Assembly: GCA_000697355.1 (NCBI GenBank)
Contig: JNEN01001237.1
Span: 1 to 64,000 of the forward strand
Length of the DNA stretch: 64,000 nt
Direction of reading: 5' to 3'
DNA from: Syncephalastrum monosporum B8922
Lineage: Eukaryota > Mucoromycota > Mucoromycetes > Mucorales > Syncephalastraceae
Under the pieces are notes generated by a model that worked only from the letters and a program-made list of their open reading frames with translations, was not told the origin of the DNA and made no database searches. Below, in pieces: positions 47,753 through 57,961 of the stretch. Each line of letters begins with the position of its first letter. The first letter of the stretch is position 1. The translations under genes were made by a program, and so were the position numbers.

Positions 47753-48793
47753 TTAGGTTCGCATAATGACCTTGCCGACGGCACGATGAGACTCGAGGCG
47801 TTCATAGGCTTTGATGCAGTCCTTGAGATCGTAGACGTCGTCTTGGCTGTAGATGGTCTTGACTTTGCCCTCGCTCATCAGCGGAGTGATACCAGAAGCG
47901 AGGTCTTTGTAGGGCAGACCGAGAATGAAGCGATAGCGGCAGAAGAGGTAGCGGGCGAGGAGGCGCGAACCAAAGTAGAACTTTTCGGTGAAAGAAAGCG
48001 GCTTTGAGCCGCTGTGCTCAATCGGGCCCGCCGCAGTGACGTACCAGCCCTTCTTGCTCAGGAGGGGTGACAGCTGGTTGTAGTAGTTGTCGCCGCCGAC
48101 GCAGTCGAGGATGACGTCGAACGTCGGCTTCTCAGCCACGAGGTTCTTCAACGCCTCGGGCAAGGTATAGTCAACGATGCGATCCGCGCCCAGTTCGGTG
48201 ACGAGGGCTGCGTTTCTGCCCGAGCAAATGGCGGTGACATCGGCGCTGAAGCCGTGCTTGGCGACCTGGACGGCGTAAGTACCGACACCGCCCGACGCAC
48301 CGACGATCAAGACGCGCTGGTTGGGTTTGAGGTGACCATAGTCGGCGAGACCGGTATAGGCCGTCAGACCGGCGACACCGACACCGGCGGCTTCTTCGAA
48401 CGAGACGTTTTCGGGTTTCTTGGCGATTGCATCCTTTCCAACGCGGATGAGGCAGTATTCGGCAGAGGCGCCCTTGTCGGCCGGCGAGGGCAGGGCAACC
48501 GTGCCAAAGACAGCGTCGCCTACTTCAAATTCCGTGACCTGATCTCCTTTCGCGACAATGACGCCGCTGTAATCGCCACCGGGGACGCAGGGCAGTTTGG
48601 TAGGTGCACCAGGAATGTTGCCTTTGCGGATTTTGTAGTCGATTGGGTTCAGGCCGTTGGCCTTGATCTGCACCAGCACGGTTCTGCTTGTTACGCGCGA
48701 CACGGGTACTTCGACGTACTCGAGGACGCTGACCGGGCCTGTCTTTTTGTACTGCACGGCGTGCATCTTTTCCGGAATAGCGGGTGAGGTCAT
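47753..48793 (-). CDS. MDR-superfamily quinone oxidoreductase-like protein
   Basis: One exon, 346 residues. The N-terminal GroES-like domain has MHAVQYKKTGPVSVLEYVEVPV, IKANGLNPIDYKIRKGNIPG and LPCVPGGDYSGVIVAKGDQV. The Rossmann domain has AAGVGVAGLTAYTGLADYGH and QRVLIVGASGGVGTYAVQVAKH, with an intact GASGGVGT nucleotide-binding loop. TELGADRIVDYTL and FDVILDCVGG follow. No catalytic-zinc Cys/His set is visible, so it belongs with zinc-independent NADPH:quinone reductase or enoyl-reductase relatives (RTN4IP1/QOR type). The substrate is unknown. The start is the ATG at 48793; a longer upstream in-frame extension reads as leader. It is divergent from ATG5 over about 440 bp. Confidence 0.85.
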   Translation of the reverse strand: MTSPAIPEKMHAVQYKKTGPVSVLEYVEVPVSRVTSRTVLVQIKANGLNPIDYKIRKGNIPGAPTKLPCVPGGDYSGVIVAKGDQVTEFEVGDAVFGTVALPSPADKGASAEYCLIRVGKDAIAKKPENVSFEEAAGVGVAGLTAYTGLADYGHLKPNQRVLIVGASGGVGTYAVQVAKHGFSADVTAICSGRNAALVTELGADRIVDYTLPEALKNLVAEKPTFDVILDCVGGDNYYNQLSPLLSKKGWYVTAAGPIEHSGSKPLSFTEKFYFGSRLLARYLFCRYRFILGLPYKDLASGITPLMSEGKVKTIYSQDDVYDLKDCIKAYERLESHRAVGKVIMRT

Positions 48794-49232
48794 AATGATA
48801 GGTACAGTATGTGAAGAAAGAAAGGGAGTGAATATGAAGAAGATCAGAAATTGGCAGGCATGAACGGACCGTGCATTTTTATTTAGTTTGGGTGACACAC
48901 AAAAAAGCTGAATTGCCGGGTACGTAAAGACGAGTTTATCCAAATTCGGTATCTACGCGTCATCCAGAGCGGGGGCTTGCGCTGACAAATAAGACATGTC
49001 AAATGGAAATGGGATGCATAATAGGATATGCGAGGTGGTGGAGTGACAAATTGAAGGAAACAGAAAAATGTAGAAAACTTACAAATCAGATGAGAACAGA
49101 TCAAAAGCATGGTCAAGTGACACGCGCCACGGCGTGGATGGGCTCTGTATACATTCTTTGGGTTTGAGGTTTTTTGTATCAACATTTTCCCATTGAGGAA
49201 ACGTATCCCTCCCCGAGCCAACTCCGCAAAAT

Positions 49233-50179
49233 ATGTCTTCTTTGCGGGACCCTCATGTCTCCAAGGCCATTTGGGATGGCAAACTTCCTCTGAAAATCTC
49301 TCTTGTCACTGCAGAATCTGCCGACAATAGACACGAGCCCCTCTTCGTAAGCATGACACGCATCGCTCACCAGCCTGGCTCATATGTCTACTTGTTCCGG
49401 AAAAGGTCCAAGTGCCTCGATGCTCATACCTGCCCCTGTTGACGGACCATGTTGTGCTGCCTGCACTGAAGGGTTTTTACGGCCTTGCAGATGTGACAGA
49501 CGACGCGGTGTGGTATTCATATCAGGACGAGCCGCTGAAATGGCACTATCCTATTGGACTCCTCCACGATTTGCTGCAAGAGGTCTCGTTACCTTGGTCT
49601 ATCTCGGTCCACGTGCGTGATTACCCTTCAGCCAAACTGCTGCGCGGCTCGGCCCAGGACATGTTCATGTCCATGATTAAAGAGGCCGACTTTGTACGCC
49701 ACGGGTCTACCAAGAAAGTCATGAATCTCTCGAAAAAGGATCACAGTCTACTCTGGCAATCGCTGGGATCAGGTAACATCAGATGAAAAATCTATCTACC
49801 TATTCTCCAATTTATCTAACCACAGCGGGCGATAGCTGCATTCGAGGACTATTGGCGTGTGAATGATACACTGATAGACGACCATGCGCGGTTCGTACCG
49901 ATGCGGGTCTACCTCACCGACAGTCCACCGAATCCGCCCATCTTGCTCCAAGATCGCATTGCGCCTGACACATACGAAACACTCGGTGCTGCTCTCGCAT
50001 TTTTGTTACCCGACCTCTTCCCAGAATATTCACCCCAGGCGGACGTATTGATCCATGGACTTGCTGTTCCGCTTGATACCCCGCTCGCATGGGCGTCGCA
50101 GAACCTCTCTCACGCGGACAACTTTTTGCATGTGGTGGTTGCAAGGAAAAAGGACAAAAAGAACGGTCCTAATTTATAA
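49233..50179 (+). CDS. ATG5: Autophagy protein ATG5
   Basis: Three exons. The N-terminus HVSKAIWDGKLPLKISLV and the block VQVPRCSYLPLLTDHVVLPAL are typical Atg5 UFD-1 sequence. PLKWHYPIGLLHDLL follows. The ATG12-conjugation region reads DMFMSMIKEADFVRHGS, with the acceptor Lys in the usual K-E-A-D-F context. The second ubiquitin fold has PMRVYLTDSPPNPPILLQDRI, and the end, VLIHGLAVPLDTPLAWASQNLSHADNFLHVVV, is conserved. Atg5 joined to Atg12 and bound to Atg16 is the E3 for Atg8 lipidation. The second intron uses the later TAG acceptor (GATAG), giving SAAFEDYWRV. Both introns restore phase. Confidence 0.93.
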
Positions 50180-50252
50180 ACGCACTAATATATAGGCGGA
50201 TGTTTTAGAATGGAGGGTCAAGTGATATATGTGGAGTGGAAGTAGATGTGTA

Positions 50253-50301
50253 TGTGTACGGCTGTGCGTGTGTGCGTGTGTGTGTGTGAGTGTGTATATG
50301 T
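50253..50301 (+). repeat. (GT)n-rich microsatellite
   Basis: Alternating GT with occasional C and A interruptions lies between the convergent ATG5 gene and the membrane-protein gene. It is simple sequence only. Confidence 0.8.
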
Positions 50302-50344
50302 GATGGGTTATGTACCATGTTTTCTATCTATTTGACACTTCTTT

Positions 50345-52393
50345 CTACTGTGCATGAAACGTATGCGAGTTGGCAGGCTGTTCTTGCGAGGGAGGGGTAG
50401 GATCTTGAGATGATGTCGTCGTCGTCGTCGTGGCGGGAGGGTGCGATGCGTCTGTATCGGTCGAGGGGGCGTGAGGATCTGAGTGCTCTCCAGGGTTGGG
50501 CGTGAGCCAGGCGTTATTGGACGGGTGTTCATCCTCGCCTGCGCTCGAGAAGAAGTCTAAAGACAACCGGAAGGGACTTGTAGGTTTTGCTTCATCGGTG
50601 CTGTCAGGCTTATGGCTGTCCATTGGCGAAGAGGCAGTCGGTTCCTCATGAGAGGTCTCTGCAGCAGGGCCAGCTGCCGGGGCGTCGGATTCTACGGCAG
50701 GAGGAGGCGCTGTTGCCGCTGTCGCTGTTGCTGCTGCTGCTGCTGCTGCTGTTACTTCTGCTCCTGCTGGGGCGTCTGCTGAGAGCGCAGCCACTTCGGG
50801 CGCATGTATTGTTGCAGGTTCTGTTGACATTTGCGGAGCGGGCTCTTCTGGTTTCAAAGGCGCAGAGTGAGAATCAGTGAAAGGTGACTGAACGGGTGCA
50901 ACTTCAGCCTGTTGTTGGGTCGGGGGCTGCTGCTGCTGTTGTTGTGACGGCAGATATTGTTGTTCGTATTGCTGTTCAGGAGCATGCATCGGCTGGGGGG
51001 GGTAGGCTTGTTGCTGTGGCGACATGTTACCATACGCGTGCTGCTGTTCCTGTTGTTGTTGCTGAGGATCATAGTAACCGTGCTGCTGCGGGTCATAGTA
51101 ACCCCCTTGATCGGGGTAGTAAGTGCCCATAGCATGCCCTTGGTTAGGATCGTAGTAGGCAGGAGCGTAATAGCCCGCAGGCGACTGGTACTGAGGGTCG
51201 TAATAAGGCTGCTGTTGCTGCTGTTGCTGGTGGGGATCGTAGTAAGCTCCTTGCTGAGGGTGATAGTAGCCGTTCGGCGCTTGAGGTGAATGCGGGTTGT
51301 TACCGTCCTGAGGTGACTGCTGCTGTCGCTGATCTGGTGTGGGAGCAGAAAGCGGCAGATCATTGTTCACCTCGCTGGGGTACGAGCTCTGCTGCTGCTG
51401 CTGCTGCTGCTGCTGGTGTTGATGGTGCTCATAAGCGCCTGCGGCAGCACCTGCACCAACCGCCGCTGCCGCTGCCGCGGCGACGCCAGGATCGTGGTGG
51501 GCGGGCGCAGGAGCGAGTGCATTATTGTAGTCCATGACTGGCGAAGTGACGTTGAAGACCTCGGAGCTGAGTTGGGGCACATACGGCTGCGACGTAGCAG
51601 AGTAAGCTGAGCGAGAGGCGGGCTGAACCTGCGGCTGCTGCTGTTGTTGCTGTTGGTCGTAGTAGGGTGTGTGCGGAGTGGACGTGATATCGGCAAAGGC
51701 AGCCTGGGGAGCGGTGGATTCCTGGGGCAGCTGCCAGCCTTGCGAGACCTGGTTTTGCTGGGGCGGGGGCTGACTGCCGCCAAAGTCATAGCCGCCCTTG
51801 CCCGACGCAAAAAGCTCGTCCATCGCACGACTCGCTCGCGTGTTGTCCTTCGGGCCCCGTCGACGGCGGCGCAGAAATAGAAATGCCACGCCTGCCAAGA
51901 CGGCAGCGCCCGCGATACTGCCCACCACCGCTCCTGCAATCGTACCTCCGCTCGCACCTGACCCAGCAGCAGCGGATTCCGAAGACGAGGGGAGTGCCGA
52001 CGAGGTCGACGAGGACGCTTGGCTGGACGAGGGCACATTACTGCTCATTGAGGACATGACGGCACTGCTGGAGACAACGCTGCTACTGCTGGCCGCAGCA
52101 CTACTACTGCTAGGGTTGACACCCGGGAAACTATCGGTGGCCGCGTTCGAGAAGGTCGGGAGCGCATTGCTCGAAGCGGGCGCATTACTGGTAGTGGCCG
52201 CTGCTTTGGAAGTAGTTGCTTTGGTGGTCGTTGCCTTGGAAGCAGCAGGCTTGGTCGTGTCAGCGGGTGCTTTTGACGTTTCTTTCTTGGTCGTGGTCGC
52301 CGGAGCGTGAGTGGCGGAGGTTGCAGGAGCATGCGTCGTTTCCGCCTTTGCAGACGTCTCTTTTGCGTCATTTGCACTCGATTCTACTGCCAT
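50345..52393 (-). CDS. Ser/Thr-rich single-pass membrane protein with Gln/Tyr-rich tail
   Basis: One exon, 682 residues. The first 150 residues are Ser/Thr/Ala-rich and likely O-mannosylated. One membrane helix follows (GTIAGAVVGSIAGAAVLAGV and on to FLFL), then an RRRRRG stop-transfer. The topology recalls fungal wall-stress sensors of the Wsc/Mid2/Skg6 group. The remaining 490 residues are a disordered cytosolic tail with poly-Gln runs, a poly-Ala run and about eight YYDP[QNH] or related YY-P motifs between roughly residues 360 and 460. No signal peptide is visible at the ATG at 52393, so either an upstream exon supplies one or the protein uses a reverse signal anchor. The identity as a sensor is inference. 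Confidence 0.65.
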   Translation of the reverse strand: MAVESSANDAKETSAKAETTHAPATSATHAPATTTKKETSKAPADTTKPAASKATTTKATTSKAAATTSNAPASSNALPTFSNAATDSFPGVNPSSSSAAASSSSVVSSSAVMSSMSSNVPSSSQASSSTSSALPSSSESAAAGSGASGGTIAGAVVGSIAGAAVLAGVAFLFLRRRRRGPKDNTRASRAMDELFASGKGGYDFGGSQPPPQQNQVSQGWQLPQESTAPQAAFADITSTPHTPYYDQQQQQQQPQVQPASRSAYSATSQPYVPQLSSEVFNVTSPVMDYNNALAPAPAHHDPGVAAAAAAAVGAGAAAGAYEHHQHQQQQQQQQQSSYPSEVNNDLPLSAPTPDQRQQQSPQDGNNPHSPQAPNGYYHPQQGAYYDPHQQQQQQQPYYDPQYQSPAGYYAPAYYDPNQGHAMGTYYPDQGGYYDPQQHGYYDPQQQQQEQQHAYGNMSPQQQAYPPQPMHAPEQQYEQQYLPSQQQQQQPPTQQQAEVAPVQSPFTDSHSAPLKPEEPAPQMSTEPATIHAPEVAALSADAPAGAEVTAAAAAAATATAATAPPPAVESDAPAAGPAAETSHEEPTASSPMDSHKPDSTDEAKPTSPFRLSLDFFSSAGEDEHPSNNAWLTPNPGEHSDPHAPSTDTDASHPPATTTTTTSSQDPTPPSQEQPANSHTFHAQ

Positions 52394-54261
52394 GGCTATT
52401 CAACTCTTGGGCATGAGCCAGGAACGGAACAAGAAAAACAAAAACACAAAAAAAAATAATAACAGTAAAACGGATTCCTGAGGATTGGTACCTACCAAAA
52501 GCAGTAAGGTGTCAAGGTCAGGACCGCTCCAAAGTCGCGTCTGGATTGGATAGCTTTCATCGCTTTCATATGGTGGGTATTCTATTCTCGGCAACGCGTT
52601 CAACGTGTCACAGAATTCTTTTATTTTTTTAATCTTTCCTCCACCGACCCAGGCTGTCACGCCCAGCTGGTGTCATTCTTTCACACACACGACATAGAGC
52701 ATGTAAGCCAGCCGAACGGAAAGCAGAATACATGAGCTATGTATTGTTACTCATACCATCGAGGCACCCAGGGGGAAGCGTAGCACTGACGGACTTCGGG
52801 GCATACACTGTAGCATTCAAGGGCCGTAGCATGTGACACGCAATTTAAACGACATTATTCTCATCGATATATGCTGGGCCAGCACTCATTCTCAACTCAT
52901 GTTTGTAGCATGGATTCGGCCGGAAATAAATAGAGTTGCGTTGCTCATAATAAATTTCACCATATTATGGGCACTCTACCCATATAAACCTTGGCACGCT
53001 CATTCGTCGCCACTGGTTTTCGCTATTGGCTCAAGGGACCGTATCACTTCTTTCATATAAAGTAAACAACGATAAGCATGTTCAATTCAGCTGGACATAT
53101 TGACGACTTATCACTCCGCATCTGGGCTTTTGTTTGGGGCGAGATGCGGCACCTCTCTAAAGTCACTTGGCTTACAAAAGGGTGACGGCATTCTCTCTAC
53201 TTTTAAGTTCGCTGCAACTGCTCTAGATGCACTAGATCAACTTAAGCAGAAAAGCCTAGAGCAGATAGGTACCTTCTCATTATTGTCTTTCAATGTTTGG
53301 TATTACCCCAATCTACTTTTACACATGCTTTCAACTATTGTTGGGTTTATGTCGCGTATGATTAATTTCAACGAAGCCTACACCCGGTGCATGTAGCACA
53401 GTCCACCCCCACTGATATTGCATTTACCGACAGATTGGTACTCTGGACCGTCCGCTATATTAACTCAGATCGATAGTGCCATGTAAGTCTAAGTTACGAT
53501 GCATAGTCGGTACACACGGAGCAGTGCAACAGAATTAAAAATTTCATTCACAGGCCCAAGCGGATTTTGCTGTACCTCGATTATTCTGTCTCTGCTGAAG
53601 GTTATCTATGAACACCTGAGATCACACAGTAAACTTCTCAAACGCTGCTTTTTGTTGCGGCCCTGAACTCTGCGCAAGGTATGTACATCTACATCGCATA
53701 CTTTCTGTCGACGCTGGCATACAAAATCCTTCAAGTTGCGTGCATTTGGTCACCATGGATACTCTTTTGATGTCTCTCTTTGCATCAAACAGCTTTTCAG
53801 AGGACTATACTGCACTGTGATCGTAGGCGAGGTTACTCGATATTTTCCTGTAAGATGGCCCGTTTTTCGTGCTGCAGCTGAATAGGTTGTATGCGGTGTA
53901 AATATAGCAAAACCCATTTTTAGCTCGTGCCCGTCGATCCCCCGGCTGTCCAATTTTTTGCGTGAATTTGTTACTACGCGCGCGTCGATCTATCGATGAG
54001 CCGCTGTGAATGCTGAGTAAAACTGGACTAGTCTTTATATATAATAATTCGTGGATCGTGGCATGAGTCTCTGCAACCGGTAGCGTTGTCTGAGTTACAT
54101 GCTGTTTCGCATGCTCTTTTGCTCAAACAGTACTGGTGGTATCAAGGAAAACGTCTGATCTCCATGAAATCAGTTCACTGTTTCCCACTGTATAGAAGCT
54201 ATATACAGGCAAAATGCCCGAAACAGCTGTCTAATGACTGGCTCATACTATTCTTGTTCTT
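52394..54261. other. Gene-poor AT-rich stretch
   Basis: Roughly 1.9 kb with short frames only. A plus frame at about 53100-53396 includes a coding-looking helix (FKFAATALDALDQLKQKSLEQIG), but it has no recognisable relatives that I can name and no clear exon partners. This stretch opens the decayed region that continues to about 61.5 kb. Confidence 0.4.
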
Positions 54262-56290
54262 TTATCTGAATCTACTGCCTTGTCCGTCGAGGCCAGCTAC
54301 AATAAGGACATTGCCCCGGTTTGCTTCACCGACTCTTTTCGCAGTTCCTAGCAACAGGTTGCAAGTGCGGTCTACTTGCGATCGGATAGACCTCTGCGTG
54401 GTCCAGGGCTCGCGTGCAACAGAAGCACCCGTGTAGAAACCGCGAATCTGTTCCCTTCGCCCATTTTCTTGGGGAGAACGCAGTTTTCCCATAAAGATGT
54501 CCCGCTGGTTTGTACCCTTGGCGTGCCTTGAAATTTCTGCTTCGATTTGATGCATGCCTAGGCGGTCTTTCCTGTTCTCTAACCAGCGAGCATTGCATTT
54601 GGTCTTGCCATAGATCTCTTGACGGCAAACGTAGATCTGGATAGCCTTTTTCTCGCTTATTTGACAGACAGGCATGGCGAAAGAGGCTACTGGGCAGACT
54701 CCGCCGAAATCCATACCGATAATGGTCTTCACAGAATTTGATGCGTCCGTTGTCAGGAACGAGCGGATGTCTGGGTAGTGTTCCTTTCCGTGAACCTCTC
54801 GCTTCTTGACCCAAATCGTAAAAGTTTGGAGAAGGCGAATCCCGTTTGTCCTGAAAGATGTACCGGGTGTATAGGCGGGGAGTGTCGTACCAGGAATGGA
54901 CTTGCGGAGCTTCCAGTGGTAGGCGCGCTTGGAAAGCTTGATTGTGTCCCCTGTGGCAATAGCCTTGGTCGTGATGTCGAAGACAAACCCCATCGCGCTC
55001 TGCAGTGCATGTGACGTGAGTTTAATCATCTTAGCACCATATATATCTCACCTTTTTCTCAGGAGGGGTCTCAGCAAGGTAGCTCTTGTAGATGAGCAGA
55101 ATACTTTCGGCCGTGTCCTTATCACAGCCCTCCTCCAAATTGCGAGCGATGCGATCAAGAAACTCGTCCGGAAATAGGATGCAGGCCGCTTTTAGCTTGG
55201 CGCATGGTGTTATAGCAAATGAAAACGAGGATGAGGTGGGTCGAGTCTCGTTCATATATACGGTGATTGCCAGGAGATGAGGGGCATCGACCGGCTTTGT
55301 TGCTTGTGTAGGGCCACTGGAAGAACTCCCTTTTGTCGGTCGCTTGATACCAAGGCCGTCGTAGATATCCAGCTGGTTTGTGTCGGCCTTTTTCTTTCCT
55401 TTACCGTCGCGCTCTACGATCGTAATACCGCATGCATTTTCTAGGAGGGTTCTCTGGTCCGTGATAAAGCTATCGATCTCGTTCCGCGCCTTGCTCTTCT
55501 CGACTTTTGGAGTGAGCTCCAGAAACGTCTCGATATTAGGTAGGAGGGCGTTGCTCTCGTCCAGAGGCATATGAAAAATACTCGAAACAATGTAAGAGCT
55601 GAGTGCAGCGTCTTGTGGCCACCCTGAAGGCGCAATTGCTTTCTTGGCAAGTGCTTTTTCAATGTCCTTAAAGCTGCTGTCATGACGAAGCCGAAGGGCG
55701 AAGGTGGCGATCAATTGGATAATGTTTTGATCGAGGTGCGGGTAGCGCTTTTCGGTTTCCTTGCGGGCAGAAGAAGTATCGGGAAGTCCTTGTTGAGCCG
55801 AAAGTTGTAGCCACAGGATAAATCCATCGTCGTCCGGCCACCCAAGGGGAGTTCGGGCAAGGTCGGATAGAATGGCTGAATAGTAGGTGATGGTGCGTGT
55901 GATGAAGTTGTGGATGATATTTCCGCGAAAGTCAGAACTGGCTTGCCAATGCTGCAATCGACCTGTAAATGATTTCCGAGGAAGGCAACTCGGGCGCTTC
56001 AGGCCAATGACCAGCATAGCCCCGCCACCATGTGTGTCGTGCAGCCAACAGGATATTCCGCAGCGGCGGATTTGGAGACATCATCGCCGCCAGGGATTGA
56101 ATGCTGGAGTCTTCAGGAAACGCTTTCAGTGTGTTCGGATTGCATATGCCTCCATCCACTTCCAAACTTGGGCGGTCTGTCGAGTACGGGACAAAAGGGA
56201 AGTCCTCGAACTTGCAAAGAGCACGGTAGTCGGCGTACGACGTTGTCAGGAATAGACAGGGGGCTAGACAGGAAAGGGTATCAGGCGCTA
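54262..56290 (-). pseudogene. C-terminal part of a large RuvC-like (TnpB/Fanzor-like?) protein, frameshifted and truncated
   Basis: A coding stretch opens near 56270 after a CTGTCTAG acceptor and reads LFLTTSYADYRALCKFEDF, then LLAARHTWWRGYAGHWPEAP, to SIAALASQF at about 55932. Coding continues one frame over from SDFRGNIIHNFITRTITYY, with no intron of workable size between, so I read a frameshift near 55940. The long frame runs to 55031. A clean phase-0 intron (donor GTGAGA, acceptor CTGCAG) joins it to SAMGFVFDITTKAIATGD and on to VKTIIGMDFGGVCPVASFAM. The GMDFG block is a GxDxG motif of RNase-H/RuvC-like nucleases, followed by a basic helical part and a stop at 54262. I find no later acidic motif pair or Cys-x-x-Cys ribbon, so the nuclease looks truncated. 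Family placement is tentative. Confidence 0.45.
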
Positions 56291-56436
56291 CTCATCGACA
56301 CTAATAGTACAAACTTACCGATCAAACAGATACAAGGGAGGGATCAAAGATAGAGATACAAGATGACAAGGACAAGAGGCTAGTGATCTACAGTAGAATT
56401 AGGCTATTGTCTTTTGGGTCACAATGACACATACCA

Positions 56437-56660
56437 ATGATAGGGAAATATAAACAAAGACGTGGGGAACAGATACAAGAGCAAGGTGTGTCAGGGATAG
56501 GAACTAATCTAGACTACACATTAGGACCTTCATTTCTACTAGAACATGACCCAAGACATACAAGTCAAGACAGAATAGTACTGGACAGGACAAGGACAGA
56601 ACTGGATAGGAGCGAGACAGACAAGACAGACAAGACAGGACTGGACTGAATGGACAAGGA
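56437..56660 (+). repeat. Degenerate GACAAGACAG-type simple repeat
   Basis: This A/G-rich tract contains repeated GACAGGACAAGGACAG, GACAGACAAG and similar decamer-like units, densest at 56566-56645. It lies between fragments of the nuclease-like unit and may be an expanded intron or an insertion. Confidence 0.6.
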
Positions 56661-57025
56661 GTACAGATGGGTGACTCGTAGAACTACGTTAGGTCGTCTT
56701 GACTGACCAACAGGGATCTTTCAGTACTTGATACAACGAACTGTATCCAAGGGGGGCAAAGTAGAAGAGACAGGATAATCTGATGATCTTTATTCTGACA
56801 AATACTACGGTATTAATAGGATGTGGAGTGTGTGACGAGGGTATCGCGGAGGGTGGTGTCGGAGAAGGATCATTTCTATTATACAAATCGCTTGGCGGAT
56901 TTTACTCGTGACAGACGTTGACATGTTCAACAGCCAGGTCCACATCTTTTCCGCGCATGAAATGCTCGTGTCGCTCTCGGCGGCCCTGTCGTATCCCTCC
57001 CAAATCATGGACAAAATGGGTTGTT

Positions 57026-57780
57026 TCACTTTTTCGTCACGGGTTGAATGAAAGAAATTGCGATAACATGCTTCTTGAACTGCAAGGACCCTTCCCGAGC
57101 GACATCTTGAAGAGCAATGTGTGCCTGTTCAAGGGCCATAGATCGGATAATGCTGAGTTGCCGAACAAGCCTTCGAAACGCTGCCGTGATGGCCTGCGCT
57201 TGCGCCGTCGCACTGTTGTAATCCTGAGGGTTTCGCTCCAAGGCGGCTGATAAGACTGACGAATACAAACCCGCACTCCAAGTACAAGTGGCACGGCTCT
57301 AGGGTGGACTTTGGTCTCCTCTCCATTTTCGTCTGGAAGCCACCTGGCCTTTTCTTTGTACGTCCTTGATTTGGCTACCAATGGGTCATCCGGCTTGTTC
57401 AGGCTGCGTGACGAGCAGCCCTTTTGTTGTTGCTGCTTCTTCTTTGGAGGTGGTTTTCCGCCGATGGCCTTTTCCTCCTTGAGAACCTCGCTCGGGACTG
57501 GTTTTGTAGCAACGGGGGTGTAACGTGATTCGTCAGCATCCGAACCAGTAGCTATCATGAGCATGTAGTTTAATGCTATGTTTATACTTTTTGCAGTCTG
57601 CAATTACCTGTTGCTGTTCCTACAGCCGGCTTGCGACAGATTCTCTCGCCGTACATTTCATCCAGCAATTCAATGCGGGCTTTAATGTTGATGTCTTGGT
57701 GGATAGTCTTTGTGGATATGTCTCCGCTACTGGTCAAAACGTAAGGGCTGCAAAATTGATGGACGGACACCTCGTACCGC
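57026..57780 (-). pseudogene. Lys-rich linker and helical fragment, probably the middle of the same decayed unit
   Basis: Just 3' of the MITE a frame reads SVHQFCSPYVLTSSGDIST, then IELLDEMYGERICRKPAV. An intron (GTAATT...TGATAG) joins in phase to a Lys/Gln/Pro-rich linker (KPPPKKKQQQQKGC) and ARWLPDENGEETKVHPRAV. The coding signal then shifts frame and continues as LSAALERNPQDYNSATAQ, AFRRLVRQLSIIRSMALEQ and ALQDVAREGSLQFKKHVI, with a stop at 57026. No intron of usable length explains that shift. The piece lies in order and orientation between the XPG-like and RuvC-like parts, so all three may once have been one protein or neighbouring genes of one element. I recognise no family for this part. 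Confidence 0.4.
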
Positions 57781-57784
57781 CGTA

Positions 57785-57959
57785 CAGTCGCCGCGCGGGT
57801 AAGTTATGCGCTCGGAAGATCAAAAGAATATAACTTAGGCAAGAATATAACTCATCTGGATGTAGCCGGGCGGATAAGCTATACGCTCGGGAGATCAAAA
57901 TGATAGAACTTAGACGAAAATATGACTCATCTGGGTATAACTTATCCGCGCTTCTACTG
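57785..57959. mobile_element. 175-bp MITE with CAGT terminal inverted repeats and TA target duplication
   Basis: The left end reads CAGTCGCCGCGCGGGTAAGT and the right end is its imperfect reverse complement. Counting the flanking TA, 22 of 27 positions match. TA dinucleotides at 57783-57784 and 57960-57961 form the target-site duplication. CAGT ends with a TA duplication are the mark of Tc1/mariner-class DNA transposons. Inside are two tandem copies of a unit of about 74 bp, starting at 57801 and 57875 and each containing CTCGG-AGATCAAAA and CTCATCTGG. No transposase is encoded, so it depends on an enzyme elsewhere. Confidence 0.75.
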
Positions 57960-57961
57960 TA

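Noticed and set aside
50587..51537. Leu-rich and Val/Leu-rich frames on the plus strand opposite the Gln-rich tail
   Set aside because: They are translations of CTG/TTG repeats, which encode poly-Gln on the minus strand. The apparent membrane character is an artefact.
54262..55030. Complete, active Fanzor gene
   Set aside because: Only the first RuvC-like motif is visible; the frame ends early and the upstream part is frameshifted.
57785..57959. The MITE as an intron of the XPG-like gene
   Set aside because: Its ends are CAGT...ACTG with a TA duplication, not GT...AG, and removing it does not rejoin the neighbouring coding frames.
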